Assembly: GCA_036768485.1 (NCBI GenBank) | Contig: JAVLUZ010000154.1 | Coordinates: forward strand, 42,798,284-42,862,283 | Reading direction: 5' to 3' | Length of the DNA: 64,000 nucleotides | DNA from: Mermis nigrescens | Taxonomy: Eukaryota > Nematoda > Enoplea > Mermithida > Mermithidae | Shown here: piece after piece, positions 11,407 through 23,834 of the stretch | Layout of the letters: each line of letters starts with the position of its first letter | Numbering within the stretch: the stretch's first letter is position 1 | Notes under the pieces: generated by a model | Database searches by the model: none | What the model saw: only the letters and a program-made list of their open reading frames with translations | Told to the model about the DNA's origin: nothing | Translations under genes and position numbers: made by a program

Positions 11407-11797
11407 CGAAATAATCACGTTTTTTGCAAGTTTGAAGGGCTCTATCTCCACAAATATTCGTCAGCCCCAAACGCTTTTTTCTGGACTCAGCGTCCTTGAA
11501 TCTATCAGAAAAAAGTATTTTTAGGAGAATCGGAGACAAAACCATATTAGAAAAAAATTCCGATAGTTTATCTATTTACTCTAGCTCACATTCTAAAATA
11601 ATGTATCACTTCGTGAAATTCTTATACACTTTTGCCATACTAAAAAATTAACTTCAAAAAATTTAAAAGGTTTTCACCAAAAATCGTCTTACAGTGACTT
11701 GTGTCTTGGACCCTGAGGGGGTAATACCCCTCCCCTGATGGGAATGTGTGATGTCTCATTTATTACATCCAATTGCTACAGCAGCAGTAGCAGTAGC

Positions 11798-14324
11798 TAG
11801 TGATTGACCGAGGGCACTAGCACCGGCCATTTTTTCAGCATCCCCGGCCCTGGCCGGGGCAAGGTCAAAAAATGGCCGGGGTCGGGAAAAATTTAGTTTA
11901 ATTCGTATTTGGTACAGGCTGTGATACTGGAACTTATTTATCAATGAGCAAGTGTTAATTTTGAGAACTGTACTGATTAGAATACATGTATACTTACTTA
12001 GTCTTTGTTATAACTTTGCTTCTGTGTATAAATGAGCTTTTACTGAAATAATGTTCAGGAAAATCTGCGTGTTTTCGATTCCTCCACTTGACTTATTTAA
12101 ATTGAATGCTACTTTTAAATCAGTCATTCATAGCTATGGCTAAAAGATTTAGAGTTGACTAATACCTTCTATTTCTAGTTGGAAAATGTATATACGTTTT
12201 CAACAAAGTATTTTTACAAAAAACACTTTTCATTTAATTGAATGGGAATCGCGTGCTTCAAAACGTGTTTCTTGTGTAATAGTTATTAGGACGGAGGTTA
12301 ATTATAGGCGAATGTAAACTACGCTGCAGAATTGCGTCCGATCCGATATACTAAATATGTCTCAAATAGTTTCCTAAGGTCAAGAGTTGAGGGAGGGGCG
12401 AAGTCCCAAATTGGAGGACCAGAAAATTAAGTGGTGGACTATTATTAGCCGACTCTATTTTGTTGTACGAGCTTCTTGTGCTTGTACAAATATCTCAGAA
12501 AAGGTCTTTGTATGAGCTAACAAATTTTTGTAGCTATATTATATAAATATATTTTTAAACATACACATTTTCGCAAACTATCAGTATGTGACAGTGTTTT
12601 TTTGTACAATGTACCTTTGTATATACATGAACAAAGATGGTACCCAAAAGTATTTGTATATTTTGTACCAGTGTTTTTTTTTGTAAACGGTCCGTTTGTG
12701 CGTGTACAAAGATGGTCCCCAAAAGTCCTTGTACATTTTGTACACACAAATTTTTGGTTACTATAATATAATACAGTAGCGATTTTAGTATGGTAAAACA
12801 GGGTCTTTTGACTTTTGATTGTATATTTCAGCTAATTTCTGGGTTTCTAACGCCAAAAATTACTGAAATTGTCTCAAAACGGCGCGAAGCGCCTAAAAAT
12901 TTGACATTTTTCCATTCTAAATACAAATTTTCCCATTTAAAGATATATAGGACAGACAATTTTTCATATCGGAGTTTTTATCTTCCCAAAAATCTTTGTA
13001 CATGTACAAGGATAGTCCTCAAAAGTCTTTGTACATCGGGAAAATCTTTGGAAAATACAAAAAAAAAACACCGTTTTGTACATGTAAATTTTTGTATACT
13101 TTAATATGGTACAGTAACGATTTCAGTGTGGTAGAACATAGTTTTTCGACCTTTAGTAGTGTATTTGGCTAATTTAGGGTTTCTGAATAATTGACATTTT
13201 TCCATTTTTCCATTCTAAGCGCAGTGTTGCTTATTACAAGATTTAATTCGCATATTACAATTTTTGTAATATTTCTGATTTTGTAGTACAAGTTGTTTTA
13301 GCTTTCTCAGTCGAGTTTTATGTGTGAATTCCATCAAAAGCTCATAAAAATTTCGGCACTTCGCGCCGAACTGATATTATCAACTAAATTCAGGCCGGAT
13401 TATCACATCTAGAAGCACCGGTCTTTTTGTATTCAGCGAAGATTTTTGCTGATGTAAAAAAAGGTTTCAGGACTGGGTTTGTACATGTACAAAGATTTTT
13501 GAAGAACAAAAATTGTAAAAAGGTGTAGAATTCCTTATTGCAAATTCTACCATGTTTAAGATTTTCAGGGGGGTAAGCGGCTGCAAAAATGGAGCCGCTT
13601 ACCCCCTTCCCCTGAAAATGACGAAGAAATATATGTGACGGGTATGGGCCATCCCTCATCCACGCTTTGAAGCCCCGAACTTCCTTGAAAGTCAGAAAGT
13701 ATTTGACCACCCTTCCCCATTTTTTGGCGAAAACTTGCGCTTTTTGGCTATTTTTATGTGTTTTTACCATTTTCGATCTAGTCGCTAACCCCTCCTTCTA
13801 AAAATGGCGAGGGACCCCTACCCTAGATTTCCAGCCGTTACATGTATACTGAGGGGCCCTCGTAAAGTTTTTAGCGATTACATGCATCTTTTATAGTGAT
13901 AGTTTATCTATTTACTCTAGCTCACATTCTAAAATAATGTATCACTTCGTGAAATTCTAATAGTTAGGTACACTTTTGCCATACTAAAAAATTAAGTTAA
14001 AAAAATTCAAAAGATTTTCACAAAAATCGTCTGACAGTGACTTGTGTCTTGGACCCTGAGGGGGTAATACCCCTCCTCCATTATAGGAATGTGTGATGTC
14101 TCATTTATTACATCCAATACCTATTGCATCCAATCGCTACAGCAGCAGTAGCAGTAGCGAAGATTCAAATGATATGGAGTGTGCTAATAGCAGCAACATA
14201 GACTTTATTGATGATTCAGACAATGAAACACTGGACTAAATTTGTTTCTTGTGACATAAATAGTAATAAAACTTGATATGAAAAGGCGCACCTAACTTTG
14301 CGCAGTCGCCCTGGTCGATCACTA
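11798..14324 (+). mobile_element. hAT-like element X, copy 2, inserted into X1
   Basis: It starts TAGTGATTGACCGAGG and ends GGTCGATCACTA, with exact 8-bp GCAGTAGC duplications on both sides. It is inserted in the same orientation as its host X1, so the host's terminal 340 bases resume at 14325. The right GC-rich block is short, while the left block carries the CCGGCC/GGCCGG array. The internal TACAAAG array and GTAAGCGG dyad (about 13560-13610) are present. Confidence 0.9.
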
Positions 14325-14873
14325 GCAGTAGCGAAGATTCAAATGATATATAGTGTGCTAATAGCAGCGAAATAGACTTTATTGATGATTCAGACAATGA
14401 GACACTGCACTAAATTTGTTTCTTGTGACATAAATAGTAATAAAACTTGATATGAAAAGGCACACCTAACTTTGCGCTTGCCATTTACTACTGAATGGAG
14501 CAGTCGCTCATTTCTTCTTTTCCTATGCCCACCCCAAGTATGTGTCATGCAATAATATTTTCCTTGTCTGACCCCGGCCAGCCCCGGCTCCGGCCGGGGC
14601 CGGGGATTTTTTTTCAGCTCCGGTTCCGCCCCGGCCCCGGTTAAGTCACCCCGGTCGATCACTATTCATGTGCAAAGTTAACAGTGTAAAAAAATTTATT
14701 CTTTTTACTACAGATTTTATAGCTATTATTTCTACTCTACAAAAGTACCTTTTATGATATAAAAACTAAGTTGCGCACCATCATCACATGAAAGCTTGTA
14801 GTATGTAAAACTCAAACGATTTAGAACCTATCCCAGAATTAAGAAGAACGCGACATTTAATTGACTACAACCA

Positions 14874-15006
14874 TACGTGCACATAGAGAGGGCTGAGGGA
14901 TGGTATTAACCCCGCTGAAGGATCAGCCAGACAGGTACCAACTGTCTGACGATTTTGAGCTGACGGAACGTTTTTTGCATTGTTCGACGTTGACAACACC
15001 ACTGAC
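14874..15006 (+). repeat. P-type MITE fragment
   Basis: It contains 'ACATAGAGAGGGCTGAGGG', then GGTATTAACCCCGCTGAAGG and 'CAACTGTCTGACGATTTTGA', the opening order of the P repeats at 37366-37603 and 45327-45524. Its right part is missing, interrupted by N. Confidence 0.45.
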
Positions 15007-15659
15007 CAGTGTTGCCAGGTCCCAAAATTCAGATTCTCCTGCACAGATGTAAAATTGGGGGAAAATTCTCCTGCAATTCTCCTGAAAATATTTTGATTCT
15101 CCTGAAAATTCTCCTGGCTCATATTTTGCAGGGAAGGTTGTACAGCAGATCTACAATTGTATGTACACATGCATATCAAGCATGCTCAGGCCAATTTACC
15201 TTGGTTCACCCAACTTATTTTATTCTGATCTCTTGCCTGTTAATCCTAAGGACACTCAAGGCTTAATAATGAACATTAATTCTCTCACAAAAAGCTCATG
15301 GAGCATATCTGCATTATACAGGCAGATGCAAAAATATGGAAGACTAATGCTGCACCACAAAGTATAACATTTTATTCAACATCAACAGCTGACAAACATT
15401 CAATAACAGATTCCTGATCTTCATCAGGATATACTGCTCAAGGGCCTAAGCTAAAGAGGTCGCATTGTTTACGATACATATTATTCGAAAAACAGTTTCT
15501 GTGCTTAAAACAGTGACCGCCAATTTTCACTTGCACTTACATCATCAAAAATTTCTGAAAAGAGCCCTGTTCGCAATGTTTTTGAAAAATAAATAATACT
15601 TTATTACTAATTGTGTGTACTTCAGTAGCAAGCAAATCCTTACGTTTTGAAATATATCA

Positions 15660-16850
15660 AAAAAATGTTTATAGGCGCTTTGCAGACACCGTTTTTTTCC
15701 CAACGATTTGGTTGACATTATAGACCGAACCCAAAATTTTTTTCCACTTTTTCCGACTTTTTTCCACATTTTTTGGGAGGTCTAAAAACGTTCAAAATAG
15801 AGCGCCTGTGTTGAAAAATCAGTGTTTTTACGTGGAAAATTTTATGTTCACAAGCAATAGCGGTGTTTGATGCACTTTTCGTATAAAAATTTCGCGCTCT
15901 ACAAGAATATCACGATCAGTAACGTTATTTATGTTGAAACTTAATTTCCTTCCTTCAGTAAAGCATTTTAGCCAATTCTGAAGTCGTTTTTGACAATTAA
16001 AATTATAATTTATCAAATGGCGCGAAGCGCTAGAAAATTTTGAAATTTTAGCCCAAAAACTGTGCAGAAGGTAAGGATTTTCAATCGTAGTGGAGTTCTA
16101 GGACCAGATTATCGATAAAAATGCTGCAATTGGCGCCGTGCGGCTCAAACATCAATTACAAGTAAGAATTAAATCAATTCGGCGCTGAAGCGCCGAAAAT
16201 TTTTTGTAGTTTCACTTCTCTAAAACGCATTTTTGCAATAAAAAGCGAACTGAATCCGTGCAGAAGATAAGGATTTTCAATCGTAGTAGAGTTCTAGATC
16301 AAATTTTCGATAAAAATGCTGCAGTTGAGCATGAAAAAACTAACTGAATCCGTGCAGAAAATAAGGATTTTCAGTCATAGTAAAGTTCTAGATCAAATTG
16401 TCAATAAAAATGTTAAGAACATCACAAGGCTGCTCAAATATTAATAACCAAAAAGATTTAGATCAATTCGGCGCGAAGCGCCGAAAAATTTTTGTAGTTT
16501 TACTTCTCTAAAACGCATTTTTGCATTACAAAAACTAACCGAATCCTTGCAGAAGATAAGGATTTTCAATCGTAGTGAAGTTCTAGACCAGATTTTCGAT
16601 AAAAATGCTGCAATTGGCGCGCGCGGCTTAAGGATTACTAATAAGTAAGAATTTAACCAATTCGGCCTAAGCTTCGAAAAAAATTTTCGAAGTTTTAACT
16701 CTCTAAAACGCATTTTTAACATTACAAAAGTTTCCACAAATGCCAACCAAGCCCAAAAATTTTTTCCATTCCCCAAAATTTTGGTTGAAAAATAGACCAA
16801 AAAGTGGAAAAAAACGGTGTTAGCAAACGTCTATGAAACTGATAAATACA
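15660..16850 (+). repeat. Inverted-repeat element inside N with a central tandem array
   Basis: 'ACACCGTTTTTTTCC' near 15688 recurs inverted near 16815 (GGAAAAAAACGGTGT), with further pairing of the adjoining 'TTTTTCCACTTTTT' and 'GGTTGACATTATAGACC' segments. Between the arms lies an array of about four copies of a 200-300 bp unit. Confidence 0.5.
16050..16735 (+). repeat. Degenerate tandem repeat, unit about 200-300 bp
   Basis: 'TTTTCAATCGTAGTGGAGTT' with 'CGATAAAAATGCTGCAATTG' recurs near 16078, 16270, 16368 and 16560. Some units add 'CAATTCGGCGCGAAGCGCCG' and 'CTCTAAAACGCATTTTTGCA'. Units are diverged and unequal in length. Confidence 0.7.
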
Positions 16851-17199
16851 ATTAGACGGTGTGTAAAGCTATGTATTTCTGCACTTCGTGATATTAAGTG
16901 AATAAATAAATGAATGAATGAATGATTTACTACGGAAGCACAAAACTTATTTGGACATAGTTATAACTTAACACTTAGGTCTTAAACTACGAACGAAATA
17001 AAGTCTTAATGTGAAGCAACTAACTAACTACAGTAAGTACAGTAAGGAGGTTAATGTATGATAATCATTATAACTTGCTGTTTAAGGGCACTGATTATTG
17101 GCCAATGTTGGCCCCGAATTTTTCGTTAAAGGCCAATATTGGCCAATAACGAGTGCATTAGGGGCCAATATTTGCAAGATTTAAAATTCTTAAAAAGCT

Positions 17200-17275
17200 T
17201 CACATCCGTGAGTTTCGAACCCTGAACTTTCGTGTTGGTAAACTCACGCGTGCACACTGCGCCATAGCGAAATTG
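17200..17275 (-). repeat. tRNA-like segment in the left arm of G
   Basis: Read on the minus strand: CGCTATGGCGCAGTGTGC, then about 30 bases to GGGTTCGAAACTC. Spacing fits pol III A and B boxes. The putative anticodon loop is oversized, so it is not a functional tRNA. Confidence 0.5.
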
Positions 17276-18146
17276 TGATCAGAAATCAGAAGAATAATAC
17301 TAGTGATACAGTATACGCAGTTGCTATTTTTGTAAGAAACAGATTGCTCATCTTACTCAGTGAATTGATGCAAAAAAGTTCCCGGTTTGTCATTTATTGT
17401 TACCTATATACCAACCTATACAACTCCAAACAAAATCATTACACAAAATATGTACATACATATAAAGGTACCTATACCTATGTATCTATAAACCTTCACA
17501 TGAAAATTTTCAGCGATCTAATAAACAACTACAAATGTAGGTATGTATGTATTGTAAGCAGATTATTGAAATAAAATTTTAACAGTAAAACTTTATGCTT
17601 ATCAAATGCTACGCTCTATATTGAGATCGCTATACTTCAGTTTAGACCACTTTTGTAATCGATTTACATTCGCTCTAAGATTGTGATTCATGCGCGGAAG
17701 CTCGTAGAGACAGACTACAGATAGGTGTACATATGTACATGTATGTATAGGTACAATCTATAGTCTATTTCGCGAAACCTTGCGCATGGAAATCAATTTA
17801 CAGCATTAGTATAAAACACTTTTGTAGCCACTTTAAACTTTTCGAAAAACCCTCGATCAGATGAAACACACTATAGTTGCGTAGGTACCTTTATACGTAC
17901 CTATTGTCCAGCTACATAGGTAGGTAACCTCTACCTAGCTATTTGAAATCGCAAACTGACATGGCATTAGAATATTCATGCACACATGTACGTACATATG
18001 TATTTATGTAGGTACATATGTAGGATTTTGTAATACGTAAGGCAAACCAACGACGATTAGAAATACCTATCATACAATTCAAACTACATAGGCATAAAAG
18101 ATAGGATAAGCAATCTCTTTCAAACAAAAAATAGCAACTGTGTATA

Positions 18147-18406
18147 CCACACCTGGGCGTGGGGGGTTTGGGGGGTATGCACCCCCCAGAAACCAAAATA
18201 CCCCCCCAGAAATCAAAATACCCCCCAGAATTCAATTTTTGAAAATTTTTTCGTTTTTTTCGCAGTTTTTTGATGCCAATGGATAGTGCTTGATGAGAAA
18301 CGTCGAAAAATGGTGTTTTTATCGCCATACCACCATTTTTAAGGCCATTTTTCGACCTTCAAAAAAATCTTGCACCCCCCAGAATTTTCTTGCTGCCCAC
18401 GTATGG
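18147..18406 (-). mobile_element. MITE M, copy 1
   Basis: 260 bp, ends CCACACCTGGGCGTG and GCTGCCCACGTATGG, flanked by exact 6-bp TGTATA duplications. The body carries the family signature GATGCCAATGGATAGTGCTT and 'AAAAATGGTGTTTTT'. Confidence 0.9.
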
Positions 18407-18464
18407 TGTATACTGTATATAAGAGATAGCATTAGTATTATTCTTCTGATTTCTGATCACAATT

Positions 18465-18545
18465 TCGCTATGGCGCAGTGTGCGCGCGTGAGTTTACCAA
18501 TGCGAAAGTATGGGGCTCGAAACCCGCGGATGCGAAGCTTTTTAA
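18465..18545 (+). repeat. tRNA-like segment in the right arm of G
   Basis: TATGGCGCAGTGTGCGCGCG, then GGGGCTCGAAACCC at tRNA-like spacing. It is the inverted counterpart of the left-arm segment, so the two point outward from the element's centre. Confidence 0.5.
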
Positions 18546-19237
18546 GAATTTTAAATCTTGCAAATATTGGCCTCTAATGCACGCGTTATTGGCCAATATT
18601 GGCCTTTAACGAAAAATTCGGGGCCAACATTGGCCAATAATCAGTGCCCTGTTTAAGTTTTGAAAATTCTCCTAAATTCTCCTAGATTTTCAGGATTCTC
18701 CTGAATTATCCTGACATTTTAAAATTCTCCTGCATGTTTACAAATTCTCCTGAAAAGCCCATTCTCCTGCTCCTGAAAATTTTAGATTCTCCTGAATTCA
18801 GGAGAATTCTCCCGCACCTGGCAACCCTGCTATTGACTCAGAACTTCCACAGTAATTAAACAAATATTGCACTTTGTAAAAGATAGATGACCTGTTGTTA
18901 CTAGTAATTATCGATACACAAAAACTCTTCTCTGACAGAATGCAGAGCGTAGAGCACAAGATAAGACATTTGATGTTCAACTTTATTCAATCTTCGTCAA
19001 GTAATGTACGTACAATACGTGCGATTGGCTATTGATATTTTTTACGACTAACCCGAGCCTTTTGTGTATAGACCTACAATTACAGACCTTATGAACTCAA
19101 CAGGGCTTCAATGTCAAGCCTCTACCTACCTATTCAAAATGTGATCTTACATTAGGAATAATAAAATTGAAGTTTATCCAATTATGCCCAAACTTCCGTA
19201 CCCTCAAAAATGTATGTAGATAGGTGTGGGTTAGATA

Positions 19238-19466
19238 CATACGTGGACGTGAGGGGTGAGGGGTATGCACCCGCCCCCACCAGAAGGCCAAATACCCTCC
19301 AGAAATCGATTTTTTGTTTTTTCGCAATTTTTGGATGCCAATAGATAGTGCTCGATGAGAAACATTGAAAAATGGTGTTTTTTGCCATACCACCATTTTT
19401 AAGACCATTTTTTGGCTTTTGAAGAATCTTGCACCCACCAGAATTTTTGTGCTGCCCACCTATGCA
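19238..19466 (-). mobile_element. MITE M, copy 2 (diverged)
   Basis: Degraded ends CATACGTGGACGTG and GCTGCCCACCTATG flank the family body (GGATGCCAATAGATAGTGCT). TAGATA occurs directly on the left and right, consistent with a 6-bp TSD. Confidence 0.75.
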
Positions 19467-20085
19467 TAGATAATGCAGTGAAATACGTAGGCCATAGTCA
19501 TTTCATCTGTTTGAGAGGTCGTTTAAAAAGTTTAACCTGGCTACAGGAGTGTTTTACACTGATACGACAGGAATATTCTACAGTATAACAATTAATTGCA
19601 TGACCCTTAAAATTGCCCGGCGGCAAGGCTCACACTTGTATATAAGTAATTTTTTAGCCTAATTTGTGTGGATTAAATTTGATGAAAAAGTTCTCTAATA
19701 AATAAAACAAGACTTTTTTATGCATATAAACGGCTTGGAATTCTGATAGGTACAGTTTTGCCGCTGGTCTATGAGAAATAAAGCATTTCAAACTTGAAAT
19801 TTTACAGAAAACAGAAGTAGTAGATACTCTTAGGCATGTTTGCGTATTAAAAACGATTCGCGATATATACATACATACAAGTTCAAACGACGTTCGAATC
19901 AGTTCACACTTATTTAAATACTTATATATCACCGTACATAGCAGCTGTATGTACAGTAAACACATCGTCAAATCTCCAGCAAATGGAACCTTAGAAGATA
20001 TTTCACGAAAACTTGAACATATTTATATTCGGAAAGTTTCAAATTAATAAATTAAAAATGAATCAAACTGTAAAACGAAGCCTCA

Positions 20086-20590
20086 CTGACCATACATGGG
20101 CAGCGAAGCGATCAAATTCTGGGGTCCGATGGTGCACATTGCCAAAAATAGAATTAAAAATTCAGTTCTGTTGGTCAATCGAATTTAAGGGTCACCGGAT
20201 TCTCAAGGTAGGTCCCGCAGACTCAATCACCCACGCCCATGTGCAAGTCTGATCAAATATTGAATTCTAGACTCTGTACGAGATATTTATAGTTTGATCG
20301 CAATTTTGTTGAAAGCACAATTTAGCAAAACAGGTCTAAATAGGCACTGAACGGGCAACGTGGCAATGCCATGCGTGGACAGCGCCTAAATTCTGGAAGT
20401 TTGGTTGGAGGCTCAAAAATTTTCAAAGGCCAAACGGCCGAAAATTTGAAGGTAAAACACCATTTTTCGAGGTTTATCATTGAGCTCCATACGCAAAAAA
20501 AATCGTCAAAACCTGACGGAAAAATTTTTGAATTTATTTTGAGAGATCTTCTGGATTATGGGGATTCAGCCAAAAGCCCAAACGCCCACT
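20086..20590 (+). repeat. Old M-like relics
   Basis: 'CCATACATGGGCAGCGAAG' + AAATTCTGGGG at 20091 and CCATGCGTGGACAGC + AAATTCTGGAAG at 20369, the latter followed by 'AAACACCATTTTTCGAGG' and TCATTGAG. They look like two broken M copies. Confidence 0.4.
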
Positions 20591-20929
20591 GAAAAACTAT
20601 ATACACGGCGCTCGTTATAGTGCACCCCGTTATAGTGGACTTTATGCTTATAGTGGACAGTGTGCCCTAATCCCGACCAAATTTGATATAGCGCATATAT
20701 GAAAAAAACCCCGTTATAGTGGACGCTCATTATTGTGTATAGTGGACGACTCATGCGTCCCTATCATACGTTTTGTATGCAAAAATCGCTCATTATAGTG
20801 GACGGCCACTCCCGTTGTAGTGGACGGCTGCATGAATCCGTGAGCTGTGCTATCTCGGTTGAATCTTGTTGGCTGTTCAACATTACAAGGAACAAATGTA
20901 CGTAATTTATGCATTTTTAACCTGGTCAT

Positions 20930-23674
20930 TAGTGATCGACCGGGGCGACTTTTTTGTCCGGGGCCGGAGAGGTACCGGGGCTGAAAAACATCCCCGGCCC
21001 CGGCCGGGGCTGGCCGGGGTCAGACAAGGAAAATATTATTGCATGACATATACTCGGGGAGGGCATAGGAAAAGAAATAATGAGCGACTGCTCCATCCAG
21101 TAGTAAATGGAAAGCACAAAGTTAGGTGCGCCTTTTTCATATCAAGTTTTATTACTATTTATGTCACAAGAAACAAATTTAGTCCAGTGTTTCATTGCTC
21201 TGAATCATCAATAAAGTCTATGTATGCCGCTGCTATTAGCACACTCTATATCATTTGAATCTTCGCTACTGCTACTGCTTCTGTAGCGATTAGATGCAAT
21301 AGATATTGGATGTAATAAATGAGACATCACACATTCCCATAAGGGGGAGGGGTATTACCCCCTCAGGGTCCAAGACACAAGTCACTGTCAGACGATTTTT
21401 GGTGGAAACCTTTTGAACTTTTTGAACTTAATTTTTTAGTATGGCAAAAGTGTACCTAACTATTAGAATTTCACGAAATGATACATTATTTTAGAACGTG
21501 AGCTAGAGTAAATAGATAAACTATCACTATAAAACATGCATGTAACCGCATAAAATTTTGAGGGTCCCTCAGTATATGTACATGTAACGGCTGGAAATCT
21601 AGGGTAGGGGTCCCTCGCCATTTTTAGAAGGAAGGGGTTAGCGACTTGATCAAAAATGGTAAAAACACATAAAAATAGCCAAAAAAGCGCAGGTTTTCGC
21701 CAGAAAATGGTGGAGGGTGGTCAAATATTTTCTGACTTTCAAGGAAGTTCGGGGCTTCAAGGCGTGGATGGCGGATGGTTCAAACCCCCTGTCACATGTA
21801 TATTTCTCGACCATTTTCAGAGGAAGGGGTAAGCGGCTCCATTTCTGCAGCCGCTTACCCCTTGCAAATCTTTAAAATGATAGAATTTGCAATAAGGAAT
21901 TCTACACCTTTTTACACTTCTTGTTCTTCAAAAATCTTTGTACATGTACAAAGACGGTCCTGAAACGTCTTTGTACACCAGCAAAAATCTTCGCCGAATA
22001 CAAAAAGACCGTGCTTCGAAATGTGATAATTCGGCCTGAATTTAGTTGATAATATTAGTTTGGCGCGAAGTGCCGAAATTTTTATGATCTTTCGATGGAA
22101 TTCACACATAAAACTCGACTGAGAAAGCTAAAACAACTTGTACTATAAAAATCAGAAATATTACAAAAATTGTAATATGCGAATTAAATCTTGTAATAAG
22201 CAACACTGCGCTTAGAATGGAAAAATGGAAAAATGTCAAATATTTAGAAACCCAAAAATTAGCCAAATACACTACTAAAGGTCGAAAAACTATGATCTAC
22301 CACACTGAAATCGTTACTGTACCACATTAAAGTATACAAAAATTTGCATGTACAAAACAGTGTTTTTTTATATACGCCAAAGATTTTTCCCGATGTACAA
22401 AGACTTTTCAAGACTATCTTTGTACATAAACAAAGATTTTTGGGATGATAAAAAGTGTAAAAAGGTGTAGAATTCCAAAAATTTTTCGGCGCTTCGCTCC
22501 GATATGAAAAATTGTCTGTCTTGTATATCTTTAAAATGGCAAAATTTGTATTTAGAATGGAAAAATGTAAAATTTTTAAGCGCTTCGCGCCGTTTTGAGA
22601 TAATTTTAGTAATTTTTGGCGTTAGAAGCCCAGAAATTAGCTAAAATATACAATCAAAAGTCAAAAGACCCTGTTTTACCAAACTAAAATCGCTACTGTA
22701 CCATATTATAGTAACTAAAACTTTGTGTGTACAAAATGTACAAAGGCTTTTGGGGATCATCTTTGTACATGCACGAACGGACCGTGTACAAAAAAAAAAC
22801 ACTGATACAAAATGTCTAAGACTTTTGGTACCATCTTTGTTCATGTATATACAAAGGTACATTGCACAAAAAACACTGTCACATACTGATAGTATGCGAA
22901 AATGTGTATGTTTAAAATTATATTTATATAATATAGCTACAAAAATTTGTTAGCTCATACAAAGACCTTTTCGGAGATCTTTGTACAAGCACAAGAAGCT
23001 CGTAGAACAAAATAGAGTGGGCTAATAATAGTCCACCACTTAATTTTCTGGTCCTCCAATTTGGGATTTCATCCCCTCTCAACATTGGACCTTAGGAAAC
23101 TATTTGAGACATATTTAGTTTATCGGATCGGACGCAATTCTGCAGCGTAGTTTACATTCGCCTAAAATTAACCTCCGTCCTAATAACTATTACACAAGAA
23201 ACGCGTTTTAAAGCACGCGGTTCCCATTTAATTAAATGTAAAAGTGTTTTTTGTAAGAATAGTTTGTTGAAAACGTATATACAATTTCCAACTAGAAATC
23301 GAACGTATTTGTCTACTCTAAATCTGTTAGCCATAGCTATGAATGAATGAGTTAAAAGTAGCATTTAGTTCAAATAAGTTAAGTGGAGGAATCGAAAACA
23401 TGCAGATTTTCCTGAACATTTATTCAGTAAAAGCTCACCTATACTCAGTAGCAAAGTTATAACAAGGACTAAGTAAGTATACATATGGTCTAATCAGTAC
23501 AGTTCTCAAAATTAACACTTGCTCATTGATAAATAAGTGCCAGTATCACAGCCTGTAGAAAATACAAATTACACTAAATTTTTCCCGGCCCCGGCTATTT
23601 TTTGACCTTGCCCCGGCCGGGGCCGGGGATGCTTAAAAATGGCCGCGGATTGTCGGGGCCCCGGTCGATCACTA
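20930..23674 (-). mobile_element. hAT-like element X, copy 3, inserted in Tigger
   Basis: 2,745 bp, in reverse orientation to X1. Ends are TAGTGATCGACCGGGGC and GGTCGATCACTA with inner CCGGCC arrays. Flanks CTGGTCAT/CTGATCAT are an 8-bp TSD with one mismatch. It carries the full internal order: S-like block, GTAAGCGG dyad (about 21825-21860) and TACAAAG palindromes (21940-22960). Confidence 0.9.
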
Positions 23675-23834
23675 CTGATCATATTATCCATATTAGTTGA
23701 ATCTAAAAGCGTGAGAGGCCCGTGATCGAGTTTAAAAATCGTTTTGCATAGAAATGCATCAAAAAAACAATCATGCATGCCTGAGTCTTGAGTAGTAAGA
23801 ATCAAGCCAAAACTTAAATTAATTAAAGATGTAA

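Larger units (their letters stand above)
10062..11561 (+). mobile_element. Foldback element with nested inverted repeats, inserted in X1
   Basis: It is flanked by exact 8-bp GATAGTTT duplications. The ends are inverted: GGCTAAAGTTTCTAATATGG at left; at right the complement of GGAATTTTTTTCTAATATGG. Each terminal block (about 10062-10345 and 10830-11561) contains its own palindrome built on 'GACGAATATTTGTGGAGATA'. Inside is a second inverted pair, 'ACATTTCTACATTACAGTTC' at about 10395 and its complement near 10790, and at the centre the 120-bp hairpin at 10591-10710. It has no coding capacity apart from a LINE fragment that landed in the right palindrome. The superfamily is unknown. Confidence 0.8.
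7941..14664 (+). mobile_element. hAT-like non-autonomous element X, copy 1 (split by two insertions)
   Basis: The left end TAGTGATCGATCGGGGC and the right end CCGGTCGATCACTA are inverted. The flanks CTCATGTG/TTCATGTG form an 8-bp TSD with one mismatch, as expected for hAT elements. Subterminal GC-rich arrays of CCGGGG/GGCC mark both ends. Inside are AT-rich DNA, several CTTTGTACATGTACAAAG palindromes, a GGTAAGCGG...CCGCTTACC dyad near 9720 and a built-in S-like block (about 9775-10008). A foldback (10062-11561) and a second X (11798-14324) interrupt it. Removing both leaves about 2.7 kb. There is no transposase, so it depends on an autonomous relative elsewhere. Confidence 0.85.
17087..18649 (+). 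mobile_element. Long-TIR element G with tRNA-like ends, inserted in N
   Basis: It is flanked by exact 8-bp TGTTTAAG duplications. The inverted repeats are long, about 235 bp (17087-17320 and 18410-18649), starting GGCACTGATTATTGGCC. Each arm has a dyad GGCCAATATTGGCC and, further in, a tRNA-like segment with CTATGGCGCAGTGTGC (A-box-like) and GG(C/T)TCGAAAC(C/T)C (B-box-like). The middle is AT-rich with no coding frame. An M element is inserted at 18147-18406. Confidence 0.8.
15007..18829 (+). mobile_element. hAT-like element N, with nested G and M
   Basis: The left end CAGTGTTGCCAGGTC and the right end, reverse-complemented CAGGGTTGCCAGGTGCGGG, are inverted hAT-like termini. Flanks CCACTGAC/CTATTGAC match at 6 of 8 bases, an aged TSD. 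Subterminal regions on both sides repeat ATTCTCCTGAA many times (15030-15140 and 18660-18815). It has no transposase frame. It carries the inverted-repeat block at about 15660-16850 and a younger G insertion. Confidence 0.75.

Noticed and set aside
21912..22953. Multiple 65-76 residue frames rich in Cys and Thr
   Set aside because: They are translations of the TACAAAG palindrome array in X3 and recur at every X copy.
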